64,000 bases of DNA from Acidobacteriota bacterium (GTDB lineage Bacteria > Acidobacteriota > Terriglobia > Terriglobales > Acidobacteriaceae): positions 31,784-95,783 of the forward strand of contig JAKBHH010000002.1 in NCBI GenBank assembly GCA_021836865.1, written 5' to 3'. How positions within the stretch are numbered: position 1 is the stretch's first letter; every line of letters starts with the position of its first letter. The translations under genes and the position numbers were made by a program. The notes beneath the pieces are model-generated. The model saw nothing but the letters and a program-made list of their open reading frames with translations. It did not search any database and had not been told where the DNA came from. Positions 43,969-54,028 of this stretch are shown one piece after another.

Positions 43969-46900
43969 ATGAAATCCTCTGCGATTGCGATTGTTGGAAT
44001 GTCGGGCCGGTTTCCCGGCGCGAACAGCATTGCTCAGTTCTGGCAAAACCTGCGCAATGGCGTGGAGTCCATCCGCGACCTTACAGATGAGGAACTGACC
44101 TCCGCAGGAGTTTCGCGGCAGGAGCTCTCTCAAGAAAACTACGTCAAACGCGCGTCGATTCTGGATGATATCGCGATGTTTGATGCATCCTTCTTCGGCT
44201 TCAGCCCGCGGGATGCCGCCATCATGGATCCGCAGCACCGGCACTTTCTAGAGTGCGCATGGGAAGCGCTCGAGGATGCCGCCCATCCTCCGCGTTCTTT
44301 CGACGGGGCCATCGGGGTCTTCGCAGGCTCAGGCATGAACACCTACCTGATCCACAACCTGCTGGCCAACCGGCGGCTTGTGGAGACTGCCGGGCTGTTT
44401 CAACTGAAGCAGACCGGAAATGACAAGGACGTTCTCGCGACGCGTGTTTCCTATCAGCTTGATCTGCGCGGGCCGAGCATCAATGTGCAGACAGCGTGCT
44501 CCACATCTCTGGTGGCAGTTCATTTGGCGTGCCAAAGCCTGCTGAATTTCGAATGCGATATGGCGCTGGCTGGGGGCGTGACGATTGAAGTGCCGCATGG
44601 GCAAGGGTACTTGTACCGCGAGGGCGAGATCCTTTCCCGCGATGGTCACTGCCGGTCGTTTGATGCCGCATCGAGTGGAACGGTCTTTGCCAGCGGCCTT
44701 GGCATTGTGGTGTTGCGGCGGCTGGAGGACGCGCTGGAGGACCATGATGCAATCCGCGCGGTCATCCTGGGCTCGGCAATCAACAACGACGGAGGCCGCA
44801 AGGTGGGCTACCTTGCGCCGAGCGTGGACGGACAGTCGGAAGTGATTTCCGAAGCGCTCGGCGTCGCAGGTGTTTCCGCCGGCGAAATCTCGTATGTAGA
44901 GGCGCATGGCACAGGCACCACGGTCGGCGATCCGATTGAGGTGCGCGCGCTGACCCAGGCATTTCGCAAGTCGACTACGCGCACGGGTTACTGTGCGATT
45001 GGCTCACTCAAGTCGAATGTGGGCCATCTGGATGCCGCGGCCGGCGTGGGAGGCCTGATCAAGACCGTGCTTGCGCTGGAGCATGGCGAGCTGCCGCCAA
45101 CCCTGCACTTCAAGAACATCAATCCTCATATCGATCTTGCGAGCAGTCCGTTCTATTTGAACAGTGCACTTGCCTCCTGGGATGGCGGCGCCGGGCCGCG
45201 GCGCGCAGGCGTAACCGCACTCGGCATTGGCGGCACGAATGCCCATGTGATCCTGGAAGAGCCGCCGCGCCCGGCGCTCCAGCGCAAGCCCCGGCCCTTC
45301 GAACTGCTGACCGTCTCTGCCAGGACGAAGGCTGCCGCTGACCAGGGATTGAGCAACCTGGCTGCGCATCTTCTGGCTCATCCCGACCTGAATCTGGCGG
45401 ACGCTGCTTTCACCTGCCAGACCGGCAGGCATGGCTTTGCTCACCGCAGGGCGATGGTGCTGGAAGACGCGGCCGAGGCACGGGCTGCGCTCGCCGCGGG
45501 ACCGCCGAAGCCGGGAATTACCGGCGTTGCCGAGCGCGCATCTCCAGCCGCGGCCCTGCTTTTTCCCGGTCAGGGTTCGCAACATGTCAATATGGCACGG
45601 GATCACTATGAATACGAGCCCGTCTTCCGCGCTGCGTTCGACGAGTGCGCCGCCCTGCTGCGACCGGATCTTGGCATCAACCTCGTGGATGCGATCTATC
45701 CGACGGAGAGCAAGCGGGACGCTGCTGCGCAACAGCTGAATGAAACGTGGCTGACGCAGCCCGCCTTGTTTGCGATTGAATTTGCGCTGGCGCGCTGGTG
45801 GAGCGCCCTTGGGATTCAACCGGCGGCGATGCTCGGTCATAGCCTTGGAGAGTATGTCGCAGCTTGCATGGCGGGCGTATTCACGCTGCAGGATGCCTTA
45901 CGGCTGGTTGCGCTGAGAGGACGCCTCATCTATGACCTGCCTGCGGGCTCCATGGTGGCCGTGCCGCTCTCGGCAGAAGATGTGCTGCTCTCCGGTTCGC
46001 TTTCAATTGCAGCGATCAACAACCCGCAGACCTGTGTGGTTTCCGGTCCGACGGAAGAGATTGCAGCCCTTGAGGAGGCCCTGGCGAAGCGATCCGTTGA
46101 CTGCCGCCGGCTGTTGACTTCCCATGCGTTTCACTCGTCCATGATGGACCCTGTCCTCGGTGCATTTGAAGAGCAGGTTCGGCGCATCCCGCTTCGCCCG
46201 CCGAGCGTTCCCTATCTTTCCAATGTCACCGGCACGTGGATCCAGCCTGAAGAAGCAACGGACCCCGGCTATTGGGCGCGCCACATTCGCAGCACGGTGC
46301 GATTTGCCGATTGTGTGACAGAACTGTTTCGACGGACAGATCAGGTGCTGATTGAAGTTGGTCCGGGCAACGTGTTGACCACCCACGCTCGCCAGATGGG
46401 CGGTTCGACCGCGAAGGTGTTTGCATCCCTTCCGCATCCGCGTGAGAACGTGTCGAGTGTCCGCAATGCTCTGCAGACAGTTGGCCAGGTGTGGGCCATC
46501 GGAGCGGAGATCGATTGGACCGCACTTCATCCGCCCGGCTCTGTGCAGCGGGTAACGTTGCCCACATATCCGTTTGAGCGGCAAAGATTCTGGATGGACC
46601 CGGATCGCAATCCGGCGATGTCGGCGGCTCAGGAAAAGGCAGAGGAGCGGCACACCGAAGCAACATGGGTCTACCAGCGCGCCTGGAGGGTGACTGCGTC
46701 CACGGCGTCTGCGGTCACAGCGCCTTCGGACTGGGTGATCTTTCGCGATGCACTGGGTATTGGTGATGCCGCTGCCGAGCAGCTCAGGGTCGCTGGAAAT
46801 CGCGTGGTGTTGATTGACGCCGGCACCAGCTTTCGTGAGCAGAAGCAAGCCCGCTACACGTTGAGGCCGGGCATTCGGGAAGACTACACGCGGCTCGTCG

Positions 46901-49900
46901 ATGCACTGCTGAAATCGGGGCAGAAACCAGAAAAGATTCTCTACCTCTGGGCCGTAGTCGAAGAGACGGCGCACACGGGCCTTGAAGAAATGATGGATCG
47001 GAGCTTTTACGGTCCTCTTTTTCTTGCTCAAGCCCTTGCGGAACGGGATTGCGCGGGAATTGATCTGGCCTTAGTGTCCAACAGGCTGCAGCAGGTCGCA
47101 GGAGAGCCTGTTCATCACCCGGAGCGGGCTGTGCTGCTGGGCCCGGCGCGAGTGATTGCAAAAGAGCTGCCTTCGATCGCCTGTCGCGCCATCGATGTTG
47201 GGCACGAAGATCACCACCCCGCAAACAGTGCACGCCAGTTGATTGCGGAACTTCAGGCGCAAAAGAGCGAGTCGTGTGTTGCCTATCACAAGGGTGAGCG
47301 TTTTGTTGAGAGCCTGGAGACCGTTGATCTCGCTGCGCGAGCCGAGCGCAATCGGCTTCGTCGTGAGGGCGTCTACCTCATCACCGGCGGCCTTGGCGGA
47401 CTCGGTCTGGCGGTTGCCGACCATCTCGCACGGCAGTTCGCAGCTCGTCTGGTGCTGGTGGGCAGGTCGGTGGTGCCGAAAGAGGCGGATTGGGAGGCCG
47501 CACTGCTGAGCCCCGCAACGCCCGACGCGGATAGACTGAGGATTCAGAAGCTGATGGCTATCCGCGCGTCGGCAGGTGGATTGCTGATCGCTCAGGCAGA
47601 CGTTACAAGCCTGGCGGAGATGCGCCGCACCGTGGCTGAAGCCCGCGCGCAATTTGGGACGATCGACGGCGTTTTTCATGCGGCCGGTGTCCTCGACGAC
47701 GGCCCGTTGTTGTTGAAGACCAGGGAGGCGGCAGAGCGCGTGCTGGCTCCAAAAGTTCGGGGAACTCTGGTACTGGAAGAGGCATTGCAGGGATGTGAGC
47801 TGGACTTCTTTGTTCTCTTTTCTTCTATCAGCTCGATTCTGCCGCCTGCCGGGCAGGTGGATTACGCCGCAGCGAACGCGTTTCTCGACGCTTATGCCGG
47901 GAGCCGGCGCGGGGCGGTGACTGTCGTCAACTGGGGCGCATGGCTTGAAGCGGGCATGGGCGCTCGCTTTGCCTCACCTCACCCATGGATCGAAAAGCGC
48001 TTGCTGGATACTCCGCATGCGGCAGTGTTCGCGGGCGATTTCTCCATGGAAAAGCAATGGGTCGTCGCCGAACACAGGTTCAAATCCGGCAAGGCGTTGA
48101 TTCCGGGGACCGGATATCTTGAACTCGTCGCCGGCGCCGTTGCGCGGGGACCCATGAAAGGCCCGGTGGAATTTCAGGATGTGTACTTCCTGGCGCCGCT
48201 CACGTTTGACGGCTCAGAGACCAGGGAGATCCGTGTGCAACTGAAGCAGGATGCACACGCTGAGCACCAGACTGGGGGCTTTGAGTTCTCTGTGCTTGCC
48301 AGCGGGCAGAATTGGACAGAGCACTGCACCGGTCGTATTGCACCCTGTATCCGGCGCGATGAGGCCCGCGTTGACATGCAGGCGATTGCCGCGCGATGCA
48401 ACCAGCGCGAACTCGTGTTTGACGAGAAGCATCGGACCGAGCAGGAAGAGTATTTTGATTTCGGCTGCCACTGGCGATCGCTCAAGCGAATCCGAATTGG
48501 CCACACTGAGGGATGGGCGGAACTGCAGCTGGACCCGCCCTTTGCGCAAGAAGTCTCAGCCTTGTGCATGCATCCAGCACTGCTGGATATGGCAACGGGC
48601 TGCTCCCTCTACCTGACGGATCGGTATGAGGGCTCAGGCGATCTCTACTTCCCCGTCTCTTACAAGAAGATATGCCTTTATCGACACCTGCCGAGCAAGA
48701 TTTTCAGCCATATCCGCTCTCGAAAAGAGAACATCGTTCACGGCGAATTTGAGCGGTTTGACATCACGATTTGCGATGAGCAGGGAAGGCTGGTTGCAGA
48801 GATTGAAAGCTTTGCCATGCGTCGTATTGAGAATGCCGCACGGGCTGTGTGGGAGACGGATTGGAATCAGGCAAGTGAGCAGAGGGACCCCGTGGACCTT
48901 CTTGCCACCACGGGAGAAATCGGCATCAAGCCGGCGGATGGAGTGCGCTTGCTGACGCGCATCCTGCAGAGTGATTCGCCTGGTGCGCTGGTCGTGCTCC
49001 CAGAGCGAGCGGCGATTCCGGACGCAGAGAAGGCTCCGTCTCCGAAGCACGCTGCCGGTGCACAGGGCGCAGATTCAAGCATCGAAGGCACACTCGCCGG
49101 CTGGTTTCAGGAGCTTCTCGGCGTGGAGCAGGCAGAGCCGGACGACGACTTTTTTGCACTGGGCGGTCATTCGCTGGTTGGAATTCGCCTGTTTGCCAAG
49201 ATCAAGAACATGTACGGAATGGACCTGGAGTTGGCGACCTTGTTTGAGGCCCGCACTGTCCGCCAATTGGCAGCACTGATCCAGAAGTCGGCCCAGCCTT
49301 CCGGCGCTGAACAGAAGAAGTGGTCCTATCTGATACCGATTCAGGCGAATGGGTCGCGCATTCCTATGTTCTTTGTGCATGCGGTTGGCGGGGAAGTGCT
49401 CTTCTACGAGCCACTCGCGACCGCGCTTGGAAATGATCAGCCTGTGTATGCATTTCGTCCATTCCTGGCGGCCCATGAAGACCGCAGCAGTGCTACCTTG
49501 GCACAGATGGCCGCGGCATATGTGAAGGAATTGCGGACCTTCCTGCCGCTTGGCCCTTACCTGATCGGCGGATTGTCATACGGAGGTCTGGTAGCTTTGG
49601 AGATGGCGCGCGAGCTCGCCGCCCAGGGTGTGCCGCCGGCTTTGGTCGCGGTTATGGATGCTTCGCTTCCCGGAAGCACGCGGCACGTTGCCGCCCAGGC
49701 TCAGGCTGCAACGCTTGCCGGGAATCTTCGCCGGCAAGGCGTTGCCTATCTGGTGCGGAAGGCACGATTGAAGCGTCTTTACTGGACGAAGAAGATTGTT
49801 CACCAAGCGCAATTGGTGATGGCCTCGCGCTACAGAAAGCGCGGCGCTCCTCTACCGGCAAATCTTCGTTACGCGCAGATTGAAGCTGCCCACCTGAGTG

Positions 49901-50166
49901 CCCTAGCAGGCCATACCTTCATGCCGTATGCAGGGGACATCATGCTGCTGCGGGCCATTAGCCGCGGCTACGAGGGCGTCGTCAGCCTGAGCGAAGCGGA
50001 AGATCCTACCCTTGGCTGGGGCGGAATTGTGCGCGGGAGGCTGGAGATTCGCGATGTACCCGCGAATCACCTGAATATGCTGCTTGAACCGAATGTTCGC
50101 GAGGTGGCGCGCGTGTTGATGGAAGCTACATCGGATCGGCAGGCCGGTGTTGGCGCTGCCCGTTAG
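43969..50166 (+). CDS. Type I polyketide synthase module, KS-AT-KR-DH-ACP-TE
   Basis: 2065 residues. KS 1-430: Cys177 in QTACSTSL, His313 in EAHGTGT, His353 in SNVGHLDA. AT about 525-840: Ser625 in GHSLGE; the HAFH motif (His719) indicates malonyl-CoA. KR about 1130-1320: TGGLGGLG, Ser1286 and Tyr1299 (DYAAAN), with an LDD motif that predicts a B-type ketoreductase. A DH-like double hotdog follows at about 1340-1640: His1369 and Asp1540 are present, but the first motif has one extra residue (HxxxxGxxxxP) and HPALLDMATG lacks the usual Gln/His. ACP has Ser1735 in GGHSLVG. TE has Ser1870 (GLSYGG), Asp1897 and His2034. One elongation with a malonyl unit and release is predicted. Placing DH after KR is unusual for modular PKSs. 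The gene starts 9 nt after the adenylation-carrier gene. Confidence 0.92.
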   Translation: MKSSAIAIVGMSGRFPGANSIAQFWQNLRNGVESIRDLTDEELTSAGVSRQELSQENYVKRASILDDIAMFDASFFGFSPRDAAIMDPQHRHFLECAWEALEDAAHPPRSFDGAIGVFAGSGMNTYLIHNLLANRRLVETAGLFQLKQTGNDKDVLATRVSYQLDLRGPSINVQTACSTSLVAVHLACQSLLNFECDMALAGGVTIEVPHGQGYLYREGEILSRDGHCRSFDAASSGTVFASGLGIVVLRRLEDALEDHDAIRAVILGSAINNDGGRKVGYLAPSVDGQSEVISEALGVAGVSAGEISYVEAHGTGTTVGDPIEVRALTQAFRKSTTRTGYCAIGSLKSNVGHLDAAAGVGGLIKTVLALEHGELPPTLHFKNINPHIDLASSPFYLNSALASWDGGAGPRRAGVTALGIGGTNAHVILEEPPRPALQRKPRPFELLTVSARTKAAADQGLSNLAAHLLAHPDLNLADAAFTCQTGRHGFAHRRAMVLEDAAEARAALAAGPPKPGITGVAERASPAAALLFPGQGSQHVNMARDHYEYEPVFRAAFDECAALLRPDLGINLVDAIYPTESKRDAAAQQLNETWLTQPALFAIEFALARWWSALGIQPAAMLGHSLGEYVAACMAGVFTLQDALRLVALRGRLIYDLPAGSMVAVPLSAEDVLLSGSLSIAAINNPQTCVVSGPTEEIAALEEALAKRSVDCRRLLTSHAFHSSMMDPVLGAFEEQVRRIPLRPPSVPYLSNVTGTWIQPEEATDPGYWARHIRSTVRFADCVTELFRRTDQVLIEVGPGNVLTTHARQMGGSTAKVFASLPHPRENVSSVRNALQTVGQVWAIGAEIDWTALHPPGSVQRVTLPTYPFERQRFWMDPDRNPAMSAAQEKAEERHTEATWVYQRAWRVTASTASAVTAPSDWVIFRDALGIGDAAAEQLRVAGNRVVLIDAGTSFREQKQARYTLRPGIREDYTRLVDALLKSGQKPEKILYLWAVVEETAHTGLEEMMDRSFYGPLFLAQALAERDCAGIDLALVSNRLQQVAGEPVHHPERAVLLGPARVIAKELPSIACRAIDVGHEDHHPANSARQLIAELQAQKSESCVAYHKGERFVESLETVDLAARAERNRLRREGVYLITGGLGGLGLAVADHLARQFAARLVLVGRSVVPKEADWEAALLSPATPDADRLRIQKLMAIRASAGGLLIAQADVTSLAEMRRTVAEARAQFGTIDGVFHAAGVLDDGPLLLKTREAAERVLAPKVRGTLVLEEALQGCELDFFVLFSSISSILPPAGQVDYAAANAFLDAYAGSRRGAVTVVNWGAWLEAGMGARFASPHPWIEKRLLDTPHAAVFAGDFSMEKQWVVAEHRFKSGKALIPGTGYLELVAGAVARGPMKGPVEFQDVYFLAPLTFDGSETREIRVQLKQDAHAEHQTGGFEFSVLASGQNWTEHCTGRIAPCIRRDEARVDMQAIAARCNQRELVFDEKHRTEQEEYFDFGCHWRSLKRIRIGHTEGWAELQLDPPFAQEVSALCMHPALLDMATGCSLYLTDRYEGSGDLYFPVSYKKICLYRHLPSKIFSHIRSRKENIVHGEFERFDITICDEQGRLVAEIESFAMRRIENAARAVWETDWNQASEQRDPVDLLATTGEIGIKPADGVRLLTRILQSDSPGALVVLPERAAIPDAEKAPSPKHAAGAQGADSSIEGTLAGWFQELLGVEQAEPDDDFFALGGHSLVGIRLFAKIKNMYGMDLELATLFEARTVRQLAALIQKSAQPSGAEQKKWSYLIPIQANGSRIPMFFVHAVGGEVLFYEPLATALGNDQPVYAFRPFLAAHEDRSSATLAQMAAAYVKELRTFLPLGPYLIGGLSYGGLVALEMARELAAQGVPPALVAVMDASLPGSTRHVAAQAQAATLAGNLRRQGVAYLVRKARLKRLYWTKKIVHQAQLVMASRYRKRGAPLPANLRYAQIEAAHLSALAGHTFMPYAGDIMLLRAISRGYEGVVSLSEAEDPTLGWGGIVRGRLEIRDVPANHLNMLLEPNVREVARVLMEATSDRQAGVGAAR

Positions 50167-50268
50167 CTCCTCGTCCGTTGCCGAATCATTGTGCAACACA
50201 AAACAACGAATCGGGAGAGGGCATCTGCGCACCGGAATCAATTCAGTCCGGTATAGTGAGATGCAGAC

Positions 50269-51501
50269 ATGACATCAGCTGCGCGAAGCAAGGCGGTTCT
50301 TCTTCATTTCTCAGGCCCGGACAGGCCAGGTCTTACCGCAAAACTGACGAACATCCTGGCCGGCCATCAAGTCGCCGTCCTGGATATCGGGCAGGCCGTC
50401 GTCCATGAGAATCTTGCTCTCGGAATTCTTGTGGAGTTGCCGGCGGGCTTTGACTTTAGCCCTCTCAAAGCAGCTCTACAGAACTGCGCGGCGCAGTTGG
50501 ACTTGCATGTGCGTTTTCGACCCGTGGCGCAGAATGCGTTGCAGCACTGGTTGCATGGCTTGGGACAGCAGCACTTCATCATCACTCTTCTGGGTCACGC
50601 TATCACCGCTGAACAACTGGCGCGCGTGAGCGCCATCATCTCCTTACATGAGATGAATATCGAGAGGATCGATCGTCTCTCGCGGCAGCTCTCGCCAGGA
50701 GATGTCCCATTGAACGCATGCGTTGAACTGGCGGTTTGCGGCGACGGTGCGCGGGAGGCAGACATGCGTGCCGAATTTCTGCGCACTGCGCAGGAGTTGT
50801 CGATTGATGTCGCCTTTCAACGAGAGAGCATTTTTCGTAGGAATCGCAGGCTCTTCGTGTTCGACATGGATTCGACGCTGATCCAGGGCGAGGTGATCGA
50901 CGAATTGGCCAAGATGGCCGGGGTCGGTGAGGAGGTTGCGCGCATTACAGAGGCAGCCATGCGTGGTGAGCTCAAGTTTGATGAGAGCTTCACGCGCCGC
51001 GTGGGGCTGCTGAAAGGGTTGCCCGCGGAGAGGGTGCATAGCCTTCTGCACACCATTCCATTGGCCGACGGGGCCGAGCGGTTGATTCGAACGCTCAAGC
51101 TACTTGGATACAAGACGGCCATTCTCTCTGGCGGCTTCAATTTCTTTGCCCGGTTCCTGCAGCAGCGTCTGGGTATCGATGATGTCCATTCCAACGAGTT
51201 GGAGATTCAGGATGGCGTCGTCACTGGCCGCGTGATTCCCCCCATCATCAATGGAGCGCGAAAGGCTGCGTTGCTGGCGCAGATCGCCGAGCGGGAAGGC
51301 ATCTCGCTCGAACAGGTTGTAGCCGTCGGGGATGGAGCCAACGATATTCCCATGCTGAACCTGGCCGGCATGGGGATTGCGTACCGCGCCAAGCCTCTGG
51401 TGCGGCAAAGTGCCGACCAGTCCATTTCCTGTCTGGGACTGGACGGGCTCCTCTATTTGCTCGGAGTGCGCGATCGCGATCTGCGGCCGCATGAGGTGTA
51501 G
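50269..51501 (+). CDS. serB: Phosphoserine phosphatase with N-terminal ACT domains
   Basis: 410 residues. Residues 1-180 form two ACT-like domains (VLLHFSGPDRPGLTAKLTNI and HFIITLLGHAITAEQLARVS), as in actinobacterial and acidobacterial SerB. The HAD phosphatase follows: FVFDMDSTLIQGEVIDELAK with the DxDST nucleophile, ILSGGFNFFARFLQQRLG, and GDGANDIPMLNLAGMGIAY. It removes phosphate from phosphoserine, the last step of serine synthesis, and the ACT domains probably sense serine. It lies 102 nt downstream of the PKS on the same strand; serine is one step from glycine, the predicted substrate of the adenylation protein, but cotranscription is not proven. Confidence 0.92.
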   Translation: MTSAARSKAVLLHFSGPDRPGLTAKLTNILAGHQVAVLDIGQAVVHENLALGILVELPAGFDFSPLKAALQNCAAQLDLHVRFRPVAQNALQHWLHGLGQQHFIITLLGHAITAEQLARVSAIISLHEMNIERIDRLSRQLSPGDVPLNACVELAVCGDGAREADMRAEFLRTAQELSIDVAFQRESIFRRNRRLFVFDMDSTLIQGEVIDELAKMAGVGEEVARITEAAMRGELKFDESFTRRVGLLKGLPAERVHSLLHTIPLADGAERLIRTLKLLGYKTAILSGGFNFFARFLQQRLGIDDVHSNELEIQDGVVTGRVIPPIINGARKAALLAQIAEREGISLEQVVAVGDGANDIPMLNLAGMGIAYRAKPLVRQSADQSISCLGLDGLLYLLGVRDRDLRPHEV

Positions 51502-51775
51502 ACGCTTCGCTCCCGCAGAGGATGCCATGTCTGGCCCGTGCCCTCCAGGTCGCGCGGGGACGCAGGCAAAATCCAATGTCAAAGGCCGGCTCCGGGAGTA
51601 GTCGATCGTAGCGAGCAGCCATGGTGTATTGCGCCTGGCGCATCCCTGATCCATTACTTGCTTCCCTGACGTCTCTGCCAGTAGAGTGTCACCGAGACGC
51701 AACGCGCGACGGAGAGATGCTGCCGAGGTCTTTCAACGCGGCTTGCGTGGACTCAATTCTCAAAAGGATCCCCAG

Positions 51776-53770
51776 ATGTCTTCCACGCAATCATCTTCCG
51801 GCGCTTCCGCTGCAGGTTCGCATCAACAGGATCTCGATTCTGTTTTGCGCGAGAACCGTCTCTTCCCGCCACCACAGGAGTTCAGCGAACGAGCGCATGT
51901 CCAAAGTCTGGAACAGTACGAGGAGCTCTACAGAAAATCCATCCAGGATCCGGAAGCCTTCTGGGCAGGCGCAGCAAGGGAACTGCACTGGTTTAAGACC
52001 TGGGATAGGGTCCTTGAATGGGATCTGCCATGGGCCAAGTGGTTCGTGGGCGGCAAGATCAATCTAAGTTACAACTGCCTGGATCGCCATGTTGACGGTC
52101 CAAATCGCGACAAGCTTGCACTGATCTGGGAAGGTGAGCCGGGTGAAGTAAGACGCCTGACCTACGCTGAGTTACTAGCAGAGGTGCAGAAGGTTGCGAG
52201 TGCTTTGAAGTCTCTGGGTATTCAGAAAGGAGACCGCGTTGCCATCTACATGGGCATGACGCCGCAGCTGGCCATTGCACTGCTTGCCTGCGCGCGCATC
52301 GGCGCGATTCACTCGGTGATCTTCGGCGGATTTGCTGCTACGGCGATTGCAGATCGTGTGAACGATGCCGGATGCATCGCGATTCTGACGCAGGATTCAA
52401 GCTATCGCCGTGGCAATGAAGTGCCCTTGAAGAGGACTGTGGATGAGGCGATGCAGGTTTGCCGTACGGTGAAGCACGTCGTCGTGCTGCGAAGGACCGG
52501 CTGCGCGGTGCAGATGCAATCAGGCCGTGACCACTGGTGGCACGAATTAGTGGAACATGCGGCGCAGGAATGCCCGGCGGAGTGGCTCGATTCCGAGGAC
52601 CCTCTCTATATCCTCTATACCTCAGGCACCACCGGCAAGCCAAAGGGGTTGGTGCATACCACCGGCGGCTACGCTGTGCAAACCTACCTGACCACCAAGT
52701 ACGTGTTCGATTTACACGAGGATGACGTGTACTGGTGCACGGCGGATATCGGATGGGTGACTGGGCACTCCTATGTTGTCTACGGACCCCTGCAAAACGG
52801 CGCCACAGTGCTGATGTACGAAGGAGCGCCGAACTGGCCGGATTTCTCACGTTTATGGAAGATTGTGGATGACCATAAAGTGACCGTGTTCTACACCGCG
52901 CCCACAGCCATTCGAGCCTGTATCAAATGGGGCGACGAGCATGTAGAGAAGCACAAGCTTGACTCGCTGCGCCTGCTGGGTACGGTTGGGGAGCCGATCA
53001 ATCCGGAGGCGTGGATGTGGTATCGCGAGAAGATCGGCCACAATCGCTGTCCCGTTGTCGATACATGGTGGCAAACGGAGACTGGAGCCATCATGATTGC
53101 GCCGGTTCCGGGCGCTGTGGCCACCAAGCCAGGCTCAGCGACCCGGCCATTCTTCGGCATTGACGCAGATGTGGTGACGCACTCGGGGGAGCCGGTGCCC
53201 GCGGGAAGCGGTGGTCTGCTTGTGGTGCGCAAGCCTTGGCCGTCGATGGCGCGTACGGTCTATGGAGATCCGGAGCGCTTTCGGCAGACATACTGGAGCG
53301 ATGTGCCTGGTTGCTACTTTACCGGAGACGGAGCGCGCCGGGATGCGGACGGCTACTTCTGGCTGATGGGTCGCGTGGATGACGTGATCAATGTGAGTGG
53401 GCACAGGCTCGGAACCATGGAAGTTGAGTCGGCGCTGGTTGCTCATCCGAAGGTCGCGGAAGCAGCCGTTGTGGGGCGCCCGGACGATCTAAAGGGACAA
53501 GCCATCGCCGCTTTTGTCACGCTGGAAAGTGGAAACCAGCCAACCGACGCGCTTAAAGATGAATTGCGTAAGTGGGTCACCAAGGAAATCGGCGCATTGG
53601 CACGGCCGGATGACATCCGTTTTACGGACGGTTTGCCCAAGACACGAAGCGGAAAAATTATGCGTCGGCTACTGCGGGACCTGGCAACCCACGGCGAAAT
53701 AAGGGGCGATACCACCACGCTTGAGGACTTCACCGTCATTGCCAAGTTGCGGGAGGCGGATGAGGGATAG
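51776..53770 (+). CDS. acs: Acetyl-coenzyme A synthetase
   Basis: The open frame begins at 51686; ATG 51776, preceded by aaagga, gives 664 residues, close to the usual 650. Motifs: [40 protein letters not shown] (ATP binding), [33 protein letters not shown] and the C-terminal [15 protein letters not shown], whose Lys is the site acetylated by Pat enzymes in other bacteria. It makes acetyl-CoA from acetate, ATP and CoA, so it could feed malonyl-CoA for the upstream PKS. It starts 274 nt after serB. Housekeeping function is likely. Confidence 0.95.
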   Translation: MSSTQSSSGASAAGSHQQDLDSVLRENRLFPPPQEFSERAHVQSLEQYEELYRKSIQDPEAFWAGAARELHWFKTWDRVLEWDLPWAKWFVGGKINLSYNCLDRHVDGPNRDKLALIWEGEPGEVRRLTYAELLAEVQKVASALKSLGIQKGDRVAIYMGMTPQLAIALLACARIGAIHSVIFGGFAATAIADRVNDAGCIAILTQDSSYRRGNEVPLKRTVDEAMQVCRTVKHVVVLRRTGCAVQMQSGRDHWWHELVEHAAQECPAEWLDSEDPLYILYTSGTTGKPKGLVHTTGGYAVQTYLTTKYVFDLHEDDVYWCTADIGWVTGHSYVVYGPLQNGATVLMYEGAPNWPDFSRLWKIVDDHKVTVFYTAPTAIRACIKWGDEHVEKHKLDSLRLLGTVGEPINPEAWMWYREKIGHNRCPVVDTWWQTETGAIMIAPVPGAVATKPGSATRPFFGIDADVVTHSGEPVPAGSGGLLVVRKPWPSMARTVYGDPERFRQTYWSDVPGCYFTGDGARRDADGYFWLMGRVDDVINVSGHRLGTMEVESALVAHPKVAEAAVVGRPDDLKGQAIAAFVTLESGNQPTDALKDELRKWVTKEIGALARPDDIRFTDGLPKTRSGKIMRRLLRDLATHGEIRGDTTTLEDFTVIAKLREADEG

Positions 53771-54028
53771 CGAAATGCTCCGCACCGTTGGCGAGTCCGT
53801 TCAGCCTGGCGGAGGTGCAGGTTCGTCTCCAACCCGAAGGGCTGGGGCCAATTTTCCCGATCTCTGCCTCGATCTTCGCCAGCAGACATCCGGTATGCGT
53901 CACTCTTCGCTGCTTGAACTCGACAAATCGGCTCCCGGTGCCACCGCCCTGGTAGGGTGAACAGACCCTAGATCACCGGGACAACCGGCGCTATTACACG
54001 AAGTGCGGTCAGGTTGCCTGGTTCAGCA

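Noticed and set aside
46003..47031. 342-residue minus-strand frame inside the PKS
   Set aside because: Antisense to the AT and linker region of the PKS; no family resemblance.
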